Assembly (NCBI GenBank): GCA_029817715.1
Contig: JARUPY010000607.1
Location: 1,302,001 to 1,366,000 of the forward strand
Direction of reading: 5' to 3'
DNA: 64,000 bases
Origin: Melastoma dodecandrum
Taxonomy: Eukaryota; Streptophyta; Magnoliopsida; Myrtales; Melastomataceae
This document shows, piece by piece, positions 12,255 to 23,728 of this stretch. Under the pieces are notes generated by a model. The model had not been told where the DNA came from. It saw only the letters and a list, made by a program, of their open reading frames with translations, and did not search any database. A program made the position numbers and the translations under genes. Each line of letters opens with the position of its first letter. The first letter of the stretch is position 1.

Positions 12255-15119
12255 TGTACGCGCGCCTTCCGGCCTAGCACGCGCGAGGCGGTCCGGACGA
12301 CCCGAGGATCCGGGCCCGCTCCCCAAGGCCCAACCGGTCGACGTCACGACTCGAGCGTCGGACACTACAGAAGGGAATTGGGTGATCCCTCCCTGGGTTC
12401 CTAACTGGGCCTGCTCGGGCCCTCGCCGACCGTCTCTGTTTTCCTAAGAGGCGGCGGGCGAAAGGCGGAGCATGATCCGAAGAAGAAACTTTCAGGAGGA
12501 ATCGGGAGCGGCTCGTGTCGCCGTTACCCATCCAAAATGGCTCCGTAAAAAGGTTTTTGTTGTTTAACCTAGGTAAACTAAACGGAGTCGCCACCGACTT
12601 TATTTATGAAAGCCGTTTAAGTCGGAAAAAAACAGTTGGTTCGGGGATTCCTATTTACTAACTCTTACATTCTAACATGCGAAAAAGGGAGGTGGCGTTT
12701 GCACCAAAAGATTTGCTTTTGTTTAACGGGCGTTGGACCCGATCCGGGCATGACTCCGGACTCATGTCAATGTTTTACGGGCGTTGGACCCGATTCAGGC
12801 TTTGGACCCGAACTCATGTTTGTTGATAGCAAACAACATGCGACAATAAACCTATGGGCCTAAGGCATGCGGACAAGCACAGGCAATTATTTAGATCAAA
12901 GGGGGCGGGGAAGGATGGTGACCGTGGGCCTATGCACTTGGGCCCACGGCCCGTTACAAGTGGATTTTCTATCTTTTTCGGGAGGCCCGCACCTCCCCTT
13001 TGTACCTGTAGCCCGCCGGGATGGCATGTCATCGGCTAAGGCTTATCAGTTGGGCCACTTTGGTGACGTACCTCCACCACGGGTCCTCAGAGTCGCTTTG
13101 TCGAATCCTCGAAATCGTTTGTTGATTTTTCATGTAATATAAAATGGAAATTTGGTTAGAATGTTCAAATAATAAGAGTTGTATAATCACAAAACACAAC
13201 GAATACGAATTACGCATAGTTCAGAAAGCGATCTATAACTTTGACTCGGATTGTCCGATTTAATCAAAATTTAAACCAAAAGATCCAAAACTTAATGGCG
13301 AGTTTGCATGTAAAATTTTATAAAAATCTAACGGTGCAATCTCACAAGATCAAGGAACTAATTTGCCTGTCCGGAAAAGCAGAACAGCTTGCACCGACAG
13401 CGTTGTTCCTATCATATCATGGTCCTCGATTGTCTGATTGGAGTGCAAAAGGACTCCACAGAAAGGTAAGGCAATGAAGAATTCGTGTGTAAAATTCCAC
13501 ATGGATCCAACGGTTGGATCGAAAGATATGCTCGTGCAAAAATTGAAAGTAATATAAATAGCTTGTCCAGTTTGGCTGACCTGAGCCGTTGGAACAAAAA
13601 TTGATATCTTTTCATCCATAATATGAAAAAATGTGTATGAAATGTCAAAATCAACATGATTAAGTGAAGAACATATTTACAAAATTCAAGTACACTCCAA
13701 CGGTTTGATCCGCGGGTATTGTGCAAAGAGTGAAGTAGCGACGCTCGGCAGACCTCACTTGGTGTACAGTCTGTTCACGAGGCCGTATCTTGTTATTACA
13801 GAAACTTCAACAGTTAGTTAACATATGAAAACAATCATATTGAAGTCTAGTTTCTGTTCAAAAAGTTGAACAAGATCCAATGGTTAGATCTCCAGCAATG
13901 TCCTCAGAAGTAACAATGCGACAGACTGCTCTGTTGCGGTCAGCGAAGGTGGCGCTAGTTTCGGGGGGCATATCTTGGTCATCGATTAACCAAAAATTAA
14001 AATAAAAATATTTCCAAGATCATCACTCATTGTAGATCATTTTACCTTTTGGGTTCGAGGTTCGAAAATGTCCGTAACCTCTTTGAAACAAAGAGCTTTT
14101 TGAGGCGTTGCCGCTGAAAACAATCGAAATAGAAGGCCAGGAGATGTCCCGACACTTTCGTTCCACAAATGAATACAAAATCGACCCCAAAGCTACCGTG
14201 AAAGCTTTGAGGTCTAAAAAACGTATGAAAATGTATTTCGAGAGGAGTTTAAATGATTACGACCTGTTTACGTTGTGGTTAAGTGTCGACGGGAGATGGC
14301 ACGCCGGCTGTCCTTTGTCCTTTGGCTGTTACGACCTTGTCTGAAGGCTCGTTCCTCACCCCATAGTGTGTGTGGTAGGCCAAAAAAGAAAAGGAACGAC
14401 AGAGTCAGCATATCGAACATGGTAGAAGCATGCTGGAATTAGCAAAGTGAGAGGAAGTCTCACCGAGGGGGTTACCTCGCCTTGGGGTGGCCCGAGGAGG
14501 ATGAACGACGCCGGGAGGGCGTCGGCTGATAGGCTGGTCGGGAGGCTTCGACTCGTCAGCACCGGAGAGGGGGATTCCTTGGCTCCGGTTTCTGTATGTA
14601 GATCGAGAGGAGTTGGCCTCCGGCGTTGATTTGTATAGAGGAGGAGTTGGCCTCCGGAGAGGTGGAGCGTCCAAGGTGAGACGTCTCCGAGGATCTCTGA
14701 TTGTCTGAAGAGTGGGGGGATTTTTCTCTGAGGAAGGAGAATGAGGAAGCAGAAGGATCTGAGAGATCCCCATATTTTTTTACCGTGTGTGTTTTTCTAA
14801 TTGTCTAATAGGGATCGTCTGTTAATCCTCTGAATGGGGATGGGGAGAATCTCTGATTTCCTTGAAATCTTTTTACCGGTCGCCTGATTGATTGGAGACT
14901 TTGGCTAGGAATGTGAAGGGAATTGTGTCTAGGTTCATCGAGACAAAGAAGGTAAGATATATTATTTAATGGGAATGAGATATTTTTGTTGGAGTGATTA
15001 TAGCGTGTGGAAGAGAGGAATTAGATGAAAAAAATCTCCCTCTAAAATCTCGGATTGATTAGGGAATTTTTTTTAGATTTTATATTATTATTATTATTAT
15101 TAAAATTTGGGGTATTACA
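12255..15119 (-). repeat. right LTR (5' LTR of the minus-strand element), 2,865 bp
   Basis: Partner of 3584-6470, with the same TGTACGCGCGCC start and GGGGTATTACA end on the plus strand. Most of its length matches the left LTR with only scattered substitutions. About 20 differences fall within the first 300 bases. As the 5' LTR it would carry the element promoter, but no clear TATA box could be assigned. Confidence 0.93.
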
Positions 15120-15124
15120 GAAAT
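15120..15124. repeat. target-site duplication, right copy (GAAAT)
   Basis: Matches 3579-3583 exactly. The sequence that follows (15125-15313) is pyrimidine-rich, intron-like DNA running into a TTTTAACAG acceptor, consistent with insertion into an intron. Confidence 0.9.
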
Positions 15125-15336
15125 TAAAACAAGTCTTGATTTTTATTGCTGGTAAAGACTTAGATGGGCATTGTGGCTTGTTCCATTTCCATGTTCTTAT
15201 TGCCTGTTGCTGCACATTTCTGACAGCCAGTCCCTGTGGTTTCGCCAAGAATTATTTTTACTTGTGCTTTGCTGTTATTGAAACACGATGTCACTTCTGG
15301 TTTGTTTTAACAGATCTCTAGTTTGGGTGTTCTAAG

Positions 15337-17608
15337 ATGGGGAGGAAGAAGTCCGAGGATACTGTGTCGACCACTAAAGTTAAGGCCGGTAGCAAAGATG
15401 CGCCCCAGGAGGTCAAGAGGGAGAAGCTCTCCGTGTCGGCAATGCTTGCCAGCATGGATCAGAAGCCCGAAAAGAAGAAGGCATCTACTTCTTCTGCTAA
15501 ACCCAGGGCTTCTCCAAAGGTTTCATCTCACACGGACGGTATAGACCTTCCTCCATCTGACGAGGAGGACCAAGGGTATGGTTCTGGAGAAGACCGGGCT
15601 ACCCAAAAGCAACAACAGAGGTCGGAAGGAAAGCCTCTTGAAGTAGGTGTTGGCAATAAAGAATTGAAGAAGAGAGAGAAAAAAAAATATGCTTGCAGCC
15701 GTAGCTGAGCATGCTAAAAAGGAGGCGCTCAAGGATGACCATGATGCTTTCACTGTAATTATTGGTAGCGGGCTTCAGTTTTCGATGGTGAAGGTGGTGA
15801 TGCAGATGCTAATGCTAAAGACATAAGTGTTGATTATTTTTCTGTTTCGGTCCGGGGCAAGGAATTGTTGAAGAATGCATCGGTGAAAATAGCTCATGGG
15901 AAGAGGTATGGTTTAGTCGGTCCAAATGGAATGGGCAAATCCACGTTGCTGAAGTTGCTTGCTTGGAGGAAAATACCTGTCCCTAAAAACATCGATGTTC
16001 TATTAGTCGAACAAGAAGTGATTGGTGATGATAAATCAGCCCTTCAAGCTGTTGTGTCAGCAAACGAAGAGTTGGTGAAGCCTTCGGCAGCAAGCTGCAG
16101 ATTTACAAAATTCTGCATCTGGTGATGGGGCTGAGTATGAAGATGGTGCTGGGGATGATGCTGGTGAAAGACTAGCTGAGTTATATGAGAGGTTGCAGAT
16201 CTTGGGCTCGGATGCAGCAGAGCCCCAGGCTTCAAAAATCCTTGCCGGTCTTGGATTTACAAAAGATATGCAGGGACAACTCACCAAATCTTTTAGTGGA
16301 GGATGGAGGATGAGGATATCGTTGGCACGAGCCCTTTTCGTTCAGCCGACACTGTTACTTCTCGATGAGCCAACCAACCATCTTGATCTCCGAGCTGTTT
16401 TGTGGCTGGAGGAGTATTTGTGCCAATGGAAGAAGACTTTCGTTGTGGTTTCACACGACCGTGATTTTCTCAACACCGTGTGTAATGAGATCATACATCT
16501 CCACGACCAGAAATTACACTTCTACCGTGAGAATTTCGATGATTTTGAGAGTTGATATGAGCAGCGTCGGAAGGAGATGAACAAGAAGTTTGAAATCTAC
16601 GACAAGCAGGTGAAAGCCGCTAAGAGGTCGGGTAATAAGGCTCAGCAGGAGAACGTCAAAGACCGAGCTGAGTTTAATGCGGTAAAAGAAGCTTCGAAGA
16701 ATAAGAAGGGTAAAGTCGATGAAGACGAGCCGGTACAGGAGGCCCCCAAGAAGTGGAGAGATTATAGCGTGGAGTTCCACTTTCCTGAGCCGACCGAGCT
16801 TTCCCCTCCGCTGTTGCAGCTTATCGAGGTCAGTTTCAGTTACCCGAATCGCCCGGATTTCAGGCTGTCAAATGTCGACGTTGGCATAGATATGGGGACT
16901 TGGGTTGCCATCGTTGGGCCGAACGGCGCCGGTAAATCGACATTCCTGAACCTTCTCGCCGGCGATCTGGTTCCTACCGAGGGCGAGGTCCGGAGGAGCC
17001 AGAAGTTGAGTATCGGAAGATACTCGCAGCATTTCGTCGACCTGTTGACGATGGACGTTACCCCGGTTCAGTACCTCTTCCGTCTACATCCCGACCAGGA
17101 AGGGCTGAGCAAGCAGGAGGCCGTGCGCGCCAAGCTAGGGAAGTTTGGTCTCCCGAGCCACAATCACCTCACCCCAATCCAATCGCTGACCGGCGGGCAG
17201 AAGGCACGGGTCGTGTTCACCTCCATCTCAATGTCGAAGCCCCACATACTCTTACTGGACGAGCCGACAAACCACCTGGACATGCAGAGCATAGACACGT
17301 TGGCAGACGCGCTGGACGAGTTCACGGGCGGGGTGGTCCTCGTGAGCCACAACTCGAGGCTAATATCCCGGGTGTGCGAGGATGAGGAGAGGAGCCAGGT
17401 GTGGGTGGTGGACAACGGGACGGTGATCACCAGCGTGACGACCTGTAAGCCTAATTACCGGCCGGCACTTTGGGAAAATCCTCCTCTCTCTTGTATCCAC
17501 ATTGTAACAAAACAAATGGAAATGGGTGGGGCCCATTGGTTTTGGTCGGCGCAGGGGGCAGATAACATGACGTGGACGATAATTTCGGATGAAAAATTGG
17601 ATGATTGA
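15337..17608 (+). pseudogene. ABCF4: ABC transporter F family member 4 / GCN4-like, disrupted
   Basis: Soluble ABC-F ATPase of the GCN20 type, with two nucleotide-binding domains and no membrane segments. The start MGRKKSEDTVST and the lysine-rich N-terminus match ABCF4. Walker A motifs are GPNGMGKST (about 15920) and GPNGAGKST (about 16920). Signature motifs are FSGGWRMR and LTGGQKARV, and both sites have [11 protein letters not shown]. The frame is broken by +1 in an A9 run near 15680, -1 near 15770, +1 near 16081, and a TGA at 16553-16555 where the family has glycine. After the last NBD the expected C-terminal tail is replaced by an unrelated extension to 17608. No introns interrupt the coding part. 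A 5'UTR intron upstream holds the LARD. Assembly error could explain one lesion, hardly all. Confidence 0.87.
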
Positions 17609-18637
17609 GCGGGCTTGGGAGTGACTTCAGATAGTTTGAAAGGAACGTGGTTACAAATGTTATGTGCCAATTTGTATAGCTCAAAGGAATTAAATTTGAA
17701 AAAAAGAGAAGAAAAAATTAAAGAGGGACAAGTCCTTATCCTTTTACATAGGATGGGATAGGATAGGATTTGGATATAATCAAGTGGGTTTGGTCCTCCT
17801 CGGCCGGTACCGAAACACGCATTCAACTCCAAACCAAACAGCTTCAGACTCTCCTTTGGACACAACTACACTACCTGAATCAAAATCCCCACTGATTCAC
17901 AGCCAGGTGCCCTTCTCCCCTTTTGGCATTGGGCAGTAATCCTTGATGCGCCCACAATTTTGTTTGCTTCTTTTTACTTTTACAAAAAAAAAATGGGGTT
18001 TAAGAATCATGTTAGAATATTTAGGCAAAGAAGCCAAACGTGTCCTTTACTAATTGCCAGATTATCGCAAATGGCTCGTAGTTGTGTTGATATATATATA
18101 TATGATGGGGGGGAACCTTCCTTTGTGTTCCCATCCCTTCTAATTTGAGTAAAATCTCGAGCTTCCTACTTAAAAAAGCAAATTCCACAATCTCTTTGAA
18201 GTAAAAAGAAATTATTTGGGCACATTCATTCTATTAAAAAAATTTCCCTCCACTTTTGTTACTTGTCCTTTTCGAATGATACATTTCTTTTACGCAAGAG
18301 AAGAAAAATTTCTTCTAGTTTAATGTTCCGACCCGATAACCAAAACCCAAACCCCTCCTCCACCACAGTCCAATCCTATCCACTCCAATCCAATCCCCTT
18401 TCATTTTCTTATTTTAGTTTTGTTCAATTTCAATTTGAATTCCGGTCTCATTTCCTTGCAAAATAAAACTCCGTTAAAACCCAAAATCAAGGAAACAAAG
18501 GAAACAAACCCCAAATCCCCCCCCCCTACATACTCACGCTATCCTAACAAATCCTCTCGTCCATCAAGTTTCGATCTTGATTCAGTTCCCCGGATCCTGA
18601 TCGAGTTTTGTCATCTGGGTCGGTGTCAGAATCATCC
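17609..18637. other. intergenic, F-box gene upstream region
   Basis: AT-rich sequence with several homopolymer runs (A9 near 17985, TA repeat near 18095, C9 near 18520). A CT/CA-rich stretch from about 18340 to 18600 looks like the leader of the F-box gene. Nothing else was recognised. Confidence 0.4.
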
Positions 18638-19777
18638 ATGGAGTTGATCCCGGGTTTGCCGGACGATGTCGCGCGCGAGTGCCTTATCCGGGTGCCTCAC
18701 GCTTCCTTCTCTGCTGCTGCGGCTGCCTGTAAGCATTGGAAGGACGAGATCCAATCGCGGGAGTTTCGGTTCTCGAGGATATCCAACGGTTGTAGCCAGT
18801 CCCTGCTCGTCATGGCGCAGGCCCGCCCGGGTCCAGCATGTTCCCCTGGCTTGCCGAAGCTTCCCAGCCCCCCGTCATACCGTCTCGTGGCCTTTGTCCC
18901 AGTTTCAGGGGACTGGTGGGAGCTTCCGCCGCTGCCCGGCTGCCCCGATGGGATCCCGATGTTCTGTCAGTTGGCTGCAGTGGGATCGGACCTTGTCGTG
19001 GTAGGCGGGCTCGATCCTGTCACCTGGGAGGGTTCTGGGTCGGTTTATCTGTATAGCTTCGTGTTCGGAAGGTGGCGCCAAGGGGCCGAGATGCCTGGGG
19101 TATGCAGGTCGTTCTTTGCTTGTGCTTCAGATGGGCAGGGGTTGGTGTTTGTGGCCGGGGGCCATGACGAGGAAAAGAATGCCCTGAAGTCAGCCATAGC
19201 ATACAACGTCGCAGCCAACAGATGGCTGGCGATGCCCGACATGGCTGAAGAGCGAGACGAGTGCAAGGGCATTTTTCACCGCGGCAATTTCCTCGTACTC
19301 GGCGGTTACCCAACCGAATCCCAGGGCCTGTTTGTACAATCCTCCGAGGAGTTCAACGTGGCCGCGTGGCGATGGGCTGATCCAACGGAAGACCTCCTGG
19401 AGTCCTGTATGTCCCCAACGACGTGCGTAACCGGGGACAGCGACGAAACCCTCTACGTGTGCCGGGACGGGAACATGTTGGGAGCAGCAGCGGACGCATC
19501 GTCCCGGACAACGTGGCGGGTGCTGTCGAGGCTTCCGGCGGACGTGGCGTGCCCCGCGCACGTGACGACATGGCGGGGAAAGGTGATGGTGATTGGGTCA
19601 GCAAGATTTGGTGAACCCCACATGGGATATTTTCTGGAGGTTAATAACAACAGTAGTAATAGCAAGAACAAGAGGGGCCAAATAGTTGAAAATGGCAATA
19701 AGTGCACATGGATTAGAGTTGAATTCCAGGAGGAATGCTCGGGCCATGTTCAGTCTGGATGTCTCATGGAGATTTAA
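18638..19777 (+). CDS. F-box/kelch-repeat protein (KMD/KFB type)
   Basis: Substrate adaptor of an SCF ubiquitin ligase. Relatives (KISS ME DEADLY; KFB01/20/50) direct degradation of type-B response regulators and of phenylalanine ammonia-lyase, so cytokinin signalling or phenylpropanoid control is the likely role. The 379-residue intronless protein opens MELIPGLPDDVARECLIRVP, the hallmark F-box start of this family, followed by CKHWKDEI. Kelch blades follow: VVVGGLDPVTWE, PGVCRSFFACASD, VFVAGGHDEEKNAL, MPDMAEERDECKGIFH and LVLGGYPTE. The ATG at 18638 was chosen because it gives the family N-terminus; the frame is open 10 codons further upstream without another ATG. The C-terminal part contains an Asn/Ser-rich insert. 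The exact paralogue is not resolved. Confidence 0.93.
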   Translation: MELIPGLPDDVARECLIRVPHASFSAAAAACKHWKDEIQSREFRFSRISNGCSQSLLVMAQARPGPACSPGLPKLPSPPSYRLVAFVPVSGDWWELPPLPGCPDGIPMFCQLAAVGSDLVVVGGLDPVTWEGSGSVYLYSFVFGRWRQGAEMPGVCRSFFACASDGQGLVFVAGGHDEEKNALKSAIAYNVAANRWLAMPDMAEERDECKGIFHRGNFLVLGGYPTESQGLFVQSSEEFNVAAWRWADPTEDLLESCMSPTTCVTGDSDETLYVCRDGNMLGAAADASSRTTWRVLSRLPADVACPAHVTTWRGKVMVIGSARFGEPHMGYFLEVNNNSSNSKNKRGQIVENGNKCTWIRVEFQEECSGHVQSGCLMEI

Positions 19778-21896
19778 TCGATTTCCTTCCTTGCATCTTT
19801 TTCACTTTACTTTATTTTTCTAGCCTTTTTAGTATATTTGGACATGTACAAATCACGATCACAACAGTACCTTTGTTTGTTCGTTAGTTGTAACAGACCC
19901 GAGGGGAGATCTTGATGAAAGTGTCGTTTCATGTTTTGGGCGCTTGTCCTTGTCGAATAGATCAAACTGTCCAAGGGGACATCTCAACCAACGAGACATA
20001 GATTGTGTGCTCAACTCCACCCTCCACAAAACACGTGATCATGCTAGTTTTTGAAATGGTAAAAAGAGATGGGACAAATGAAACACATGTTCGTTAGTTA
20101 GGATTGAATTAAATTTAGTAGCTTTGAGTTTCGGAGGAATGAATGTTGGTGGAGTTAGAAGGAAAATGAGATGTTGTTCCTGTCCATTGACTAGAAACCA
20201 AATTGAGAATAGTTGGGACAATTTTTTCAAGTCAAAAGGATTATAACCCGAAACCCTAACCCTCAAACATAAGCATTGTTAAATGAGTTTTCTTTTTATC
20301 TTTGCTAAGCCCCAAAAAAAGTCAACCCTTTTTTGTGGATCCCCATCTCACCATAAAAACAAAGTTGAAGACGAACAGACAACTTGCGTGGGTGTTCAGC
20401 AAAGCATGCATTCATTTAGCCTAATGACACAAGCAAATCAAGAAAGGAAGAAGATAAACAACGGCAGTGAATCTTCCGGCGCACTATCACAAACTCAAGC
20501 TGCCTATGAGATTTTGAGGCATGCGGTTTTAATGAAGTTAAAAAAATAACTCTATGGGTGAAGAAGGCCAACATGGTTTCGTCTTCCTATGGCGGCCGAC
20601 AAGGACAGGATGGGGTAAGATAAAGCTTATCCAATAATCATTCCAAGGTGGGTTATCTTTTGCTTATGAAACTTGGTTTAGACATGATTACCTGAAATTA
20701 AGCTTTCTTAATTATAACGTGACCTTAAACAGGAAAGCAATAATACAAAAGAAAGGACAAGAAAAGAGATGACGTGTGAATGAGATTTTTGTTTAGTTCT
20801 AACATCTCATTTGGTTTCGAAATAGAAATTCCAATGGAATAAAGTGAAGTTTGATTAATAAAGATGAAGTAAGATGAAATAAAATAAATATAAAAAATAA
20901 ATTATTATTATTATTATTCGGCTAGATGGGGATAAGGAGACCGTCAGCCTTCTCAAAATCATCGCTCAAGCCATTTTTCATTCTTAGGAGTACATCATCT
21001 TTTCGCACATTATAATAAAAATCGAATCCTCAATCGAAAGTCCAGTTGCAAACAAGAAACCTCTACATATTAAAGCACCGCGGTTGCCAAAACATTGGGA
21101 TATCACGAAACAAATGAAAACAATAGAAACTTTCTACCCTAAAAAAAGGTTTTCCATATCTTTTCCTAACATTAACTAAGCTAAAAGCTTCATGCATACC
21201 AACTCTAAGCAGTCCCCTGCAGTCAACACAAAATTCCCTACGAACAACGGACATATCAACTAGTCAGGGGAAGCAAAATTTATTCAACGACAGCTCACTC
21301 CACAACAGTAAGTCACTTGCATAGAATCACACAAGTAGCAACTTTCCCGTCGAATGTATATCAAACAGAATTGCCCCGTTGGGAACTTGCCCCTATCCTT
21401 AGAGCCACCAAATCGACCCAAAGAAAAAAGACACCCACAAAACATAAACGCCGATAATGGCATCCTTGTACTTTTTACCAAAGAAATCAAGAACGCCTCC
21501 ACGAATCAAGGGAATGGACTAAAGATGGAGCAATTACGGACTGGAATCATAATCCGATTGTGTTTGCACGAGATAATTTTTTTCATTCAAATAGAGACAA
21601 GTAAAATAAAAAAACACTAGACCGCAGTCGATTATGTGGAAAAATCAATTTTGTTGGCCCTTTGATAACAAAAGGGGTGAATTGGTGTTAAGGTTCAATT
21701 TAAAATTTTTAACTCATTTTTGACAACCCCACAACGGAAGATAGCTTCAGTAAAACAATACTTTTGAGGCAGACTTTTGTAAGACAAACTGTATGAAGTG
21801 AATTTCGAAATGATAAGTTTGTCACACAATAATCGCGATGTGTTACAATCTTCGTATTACTTTGGATAAAAATCGACTTTTATCAGAGGGATTCAA
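19778..21896. other. intergenic region
   Basis: No gene recognised. An 88-codon plus-strand ORF (20283-20549) has no family resemblance. A telomere-like AAACCCTAACCCT lies near 20250 and a simple ATT repeat near 20905. The rest is AT-rich. Confidence 0.4.
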
Positions 21897-22192
21897 CACT
21901 ACAACAAATATGAGTTTTTGGGACAAATTTACTGTGACAAAATAAATTTTGTATGAATAAGTATGGGTTGATAGATCTTTTGAAATAAAAAAAAAAATAC
22001 ATTTGTCAGAAATAATGTGTCACAATTAAAAAAATGAATTCGACAAAGATAATTTCGTCACAATATACATAATAGGACGAGATTTTTCCCACAAACGTGG
22101 TGACAAAATTAGTTTTTTTTTTCAAATTACGACAAATATAATACCTATAATGACAAAATGATTTATAACTATTAGGTAAAAATGTGGTAGTG
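21897..22192. mobile_element. 296-bp CACTA-type mini-transposon
   Basis: Starts CACTACAACAAAT and ends ATGTGGTAGTG, whose complement is CACTACCACAT, giving terminal inverted repeats that agree in 9 of the first 10 bases. It is flanked by CAA on both sides (21894-21896, 22193-22195), the 3-bp duplication expected of CACTA/EnSpm elements. Inside are many short GACAAA/TTTGTC motifs in both orientations, like CACTA subterminal repeats. It has no coding capacity and would depend on an autonomous relative. Confidence 0.8.
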
Positions 22193-22195
22193 CAA

Positions 22196-23645
22196 ATCTG
22201 GGAAGCAAAAAAAAAGAAGAAAAAAAACCCTAAAACAGTGCAGCACATACGGATACCAAGGGGACGGGGACCGGGAGAGACCCTAAGCAATGCTAATCCA
22301 TAAATTTAATTTGAAATATTATTTTTGTCTGGGCTTGTGTTTTTCCTTTCTCTAGAATCCCCATTATCAACCCCCCCTCCAAGTTATGTTATTCTATTTC
22401 GGTTTCTAAACACATCTTATGTTCTAGAAATTTGCTAAGCAAAATCGAGTAGCAATAATGATTTATTTTTTTTAAGCAATAATGATTTCCTTCAAGCAAA
22501 CCACTGGACTAATTTGTCACACTTTTTTCTGCATTGTTTTTGAAAAAAAAAATGGAAAAAGATAGCAGCTCGGAATCTGAGCATCTAAGACTTAAAAGAT
22601 GCCAGAGACAAAACATAGAGATTATCAGACAACAAGAAATCTAAATGGATTTAACTTGGTCGGACGGTTTAGCTTAACTGAACCGAAACTCTTTTAACCA
22701 TTGTAACGATATTTAATTCCGTCACTCGATTCAGTTTCCTTGTCCGCTTCCCTTCGTCGACTTCTATAAATGTTTCATGGTTCAACACCAGGAAATAATA
22801 AAACGACAAGGGGTCAAATCGCTCACCCAATCCGCTTAAACTAAGCGAAACCATCGGAGAACTCGTCGACCGGAATGCGGTGTCGCGAGGTACCGCAACA
22901 AGAACCACGCGACGTTGCCACCAGAAAAGAAAGATCGTACCGCCGGTACTGGAGAAGGGGACAATAATGTGCAGAAAATTAAAGAGTAAAATCTTTGATT
23001 GGATGACTGAGTGGAGGGTTCAGTCCAAAAAAAGAAATTGGATAATGAATTTCACTTTGTAAAATCCTTAAAAAACTAAGCAGAATTTGATTGGTTATTA
23101 TTATTTTTTATTATAAATTAAGAAATCATTAGCAAGACAGTCGTATAAAAGCATTTTCCCAACATATCTACTACAGGGTTAATATTTTATCCTCCCATTA
23201 AGAAATCATGTATCCGGTAATTCTTTAAACACTTTTTTAATCGTAAGTAAATTTTTTATATATATTTGACTTTTGGGCTCTTTTAATTTCTAAATCATCA
23301 ATGGTGGGTAAAAAAAAAATTTAAAAGTATGGGAAAATAAATCTTTTTTTTTTTTTGGAATGGATGAATGGGAATTTCTCAATTAAAAAGGATAGTTTTC
23401 ACTTTCGCCTCGTTCAACAAAGACCCACTTTGTAAACCTCCCTCCTAAAGCCGCTTCTTGTTGTTCAAGTTTCAGAGCAGAAGGGGACAAAACTACGAAG
23501 ACAACCAGGCAAACAAAACTATATGAACAAGGGGACGTGAACGTAGATGTTACATGGATTCATCAAAGAGGCCAAAAGATCATACGTAGTCACCATGACA
23601 ACATTCAGCATGTTTCCAGGAAACAACATGGTGGCAAAATGCGCA
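22196..23645. other. intergenic, AT-rich
   Basis: No gene recognised. It holds poly-A and poly-T runs and a few short ORFs without family resemblance. The distal part (about 23400-23645) is presumably the promoter region of the resistance gene. Confidence 0.4.
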
Positions 23646-23653
23646 TATAAATA
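23646..23653 (+). promoter_or_regulatory. TATA box of the TNL gene
   Basis: TATAAATA sits 76 bases before the chosen start codon at 23729, a distance compatible with a short 5' leader. No competing gene lies nearby. Confidence 0.5.
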
Positions 23654-23728
23654 CATAAGGCCCATCCGTGGTTGGTTTGTTGTACGCCGAGGAGGAGACT
23701 GGAGCTCAGGGAACGACGACCAGAGGTT

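Larger units (their letters stand above)
3584..15119 (-). mobile_element. non-autonomous LTR retrotransposon (LARD), Ty3/TAT-Ogre-like primer site
   Basis: An 11,536-bp element flanked by a perfect 5-bp target duplication, GAAAT (3579-3583 and 15120-15124). Both LTRs read TG...CA. Orientation comes from two signals. On the minus strand, just inside the right LTR, is TGGCGACTCCGCTGGGGA, complementary to the 3' end of plant tRNA-Arg(ACG). Just outside the left LTR is a polypurine tract reading AAAGAGGGG on the minus strand. tRNA-Arg priming is known from the TAT/Ogre branch of Ty3 elements. The 5.8-kb interior has no protease, reverse transcriptase, RNase H, integrase or gag ORF; its longest ORFs are about 100-170 codons and resemble nothing I know. 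It must therefore move, if at all, with enzymes supplied by another element. The interior is largely tandem repeats. Confidence 0.92.

Noticed and set aside
20283..20549. 88-codon ORF after the F-box gene
   Set aside because: No recognised family, no splice context and ordinary intergenic composition.
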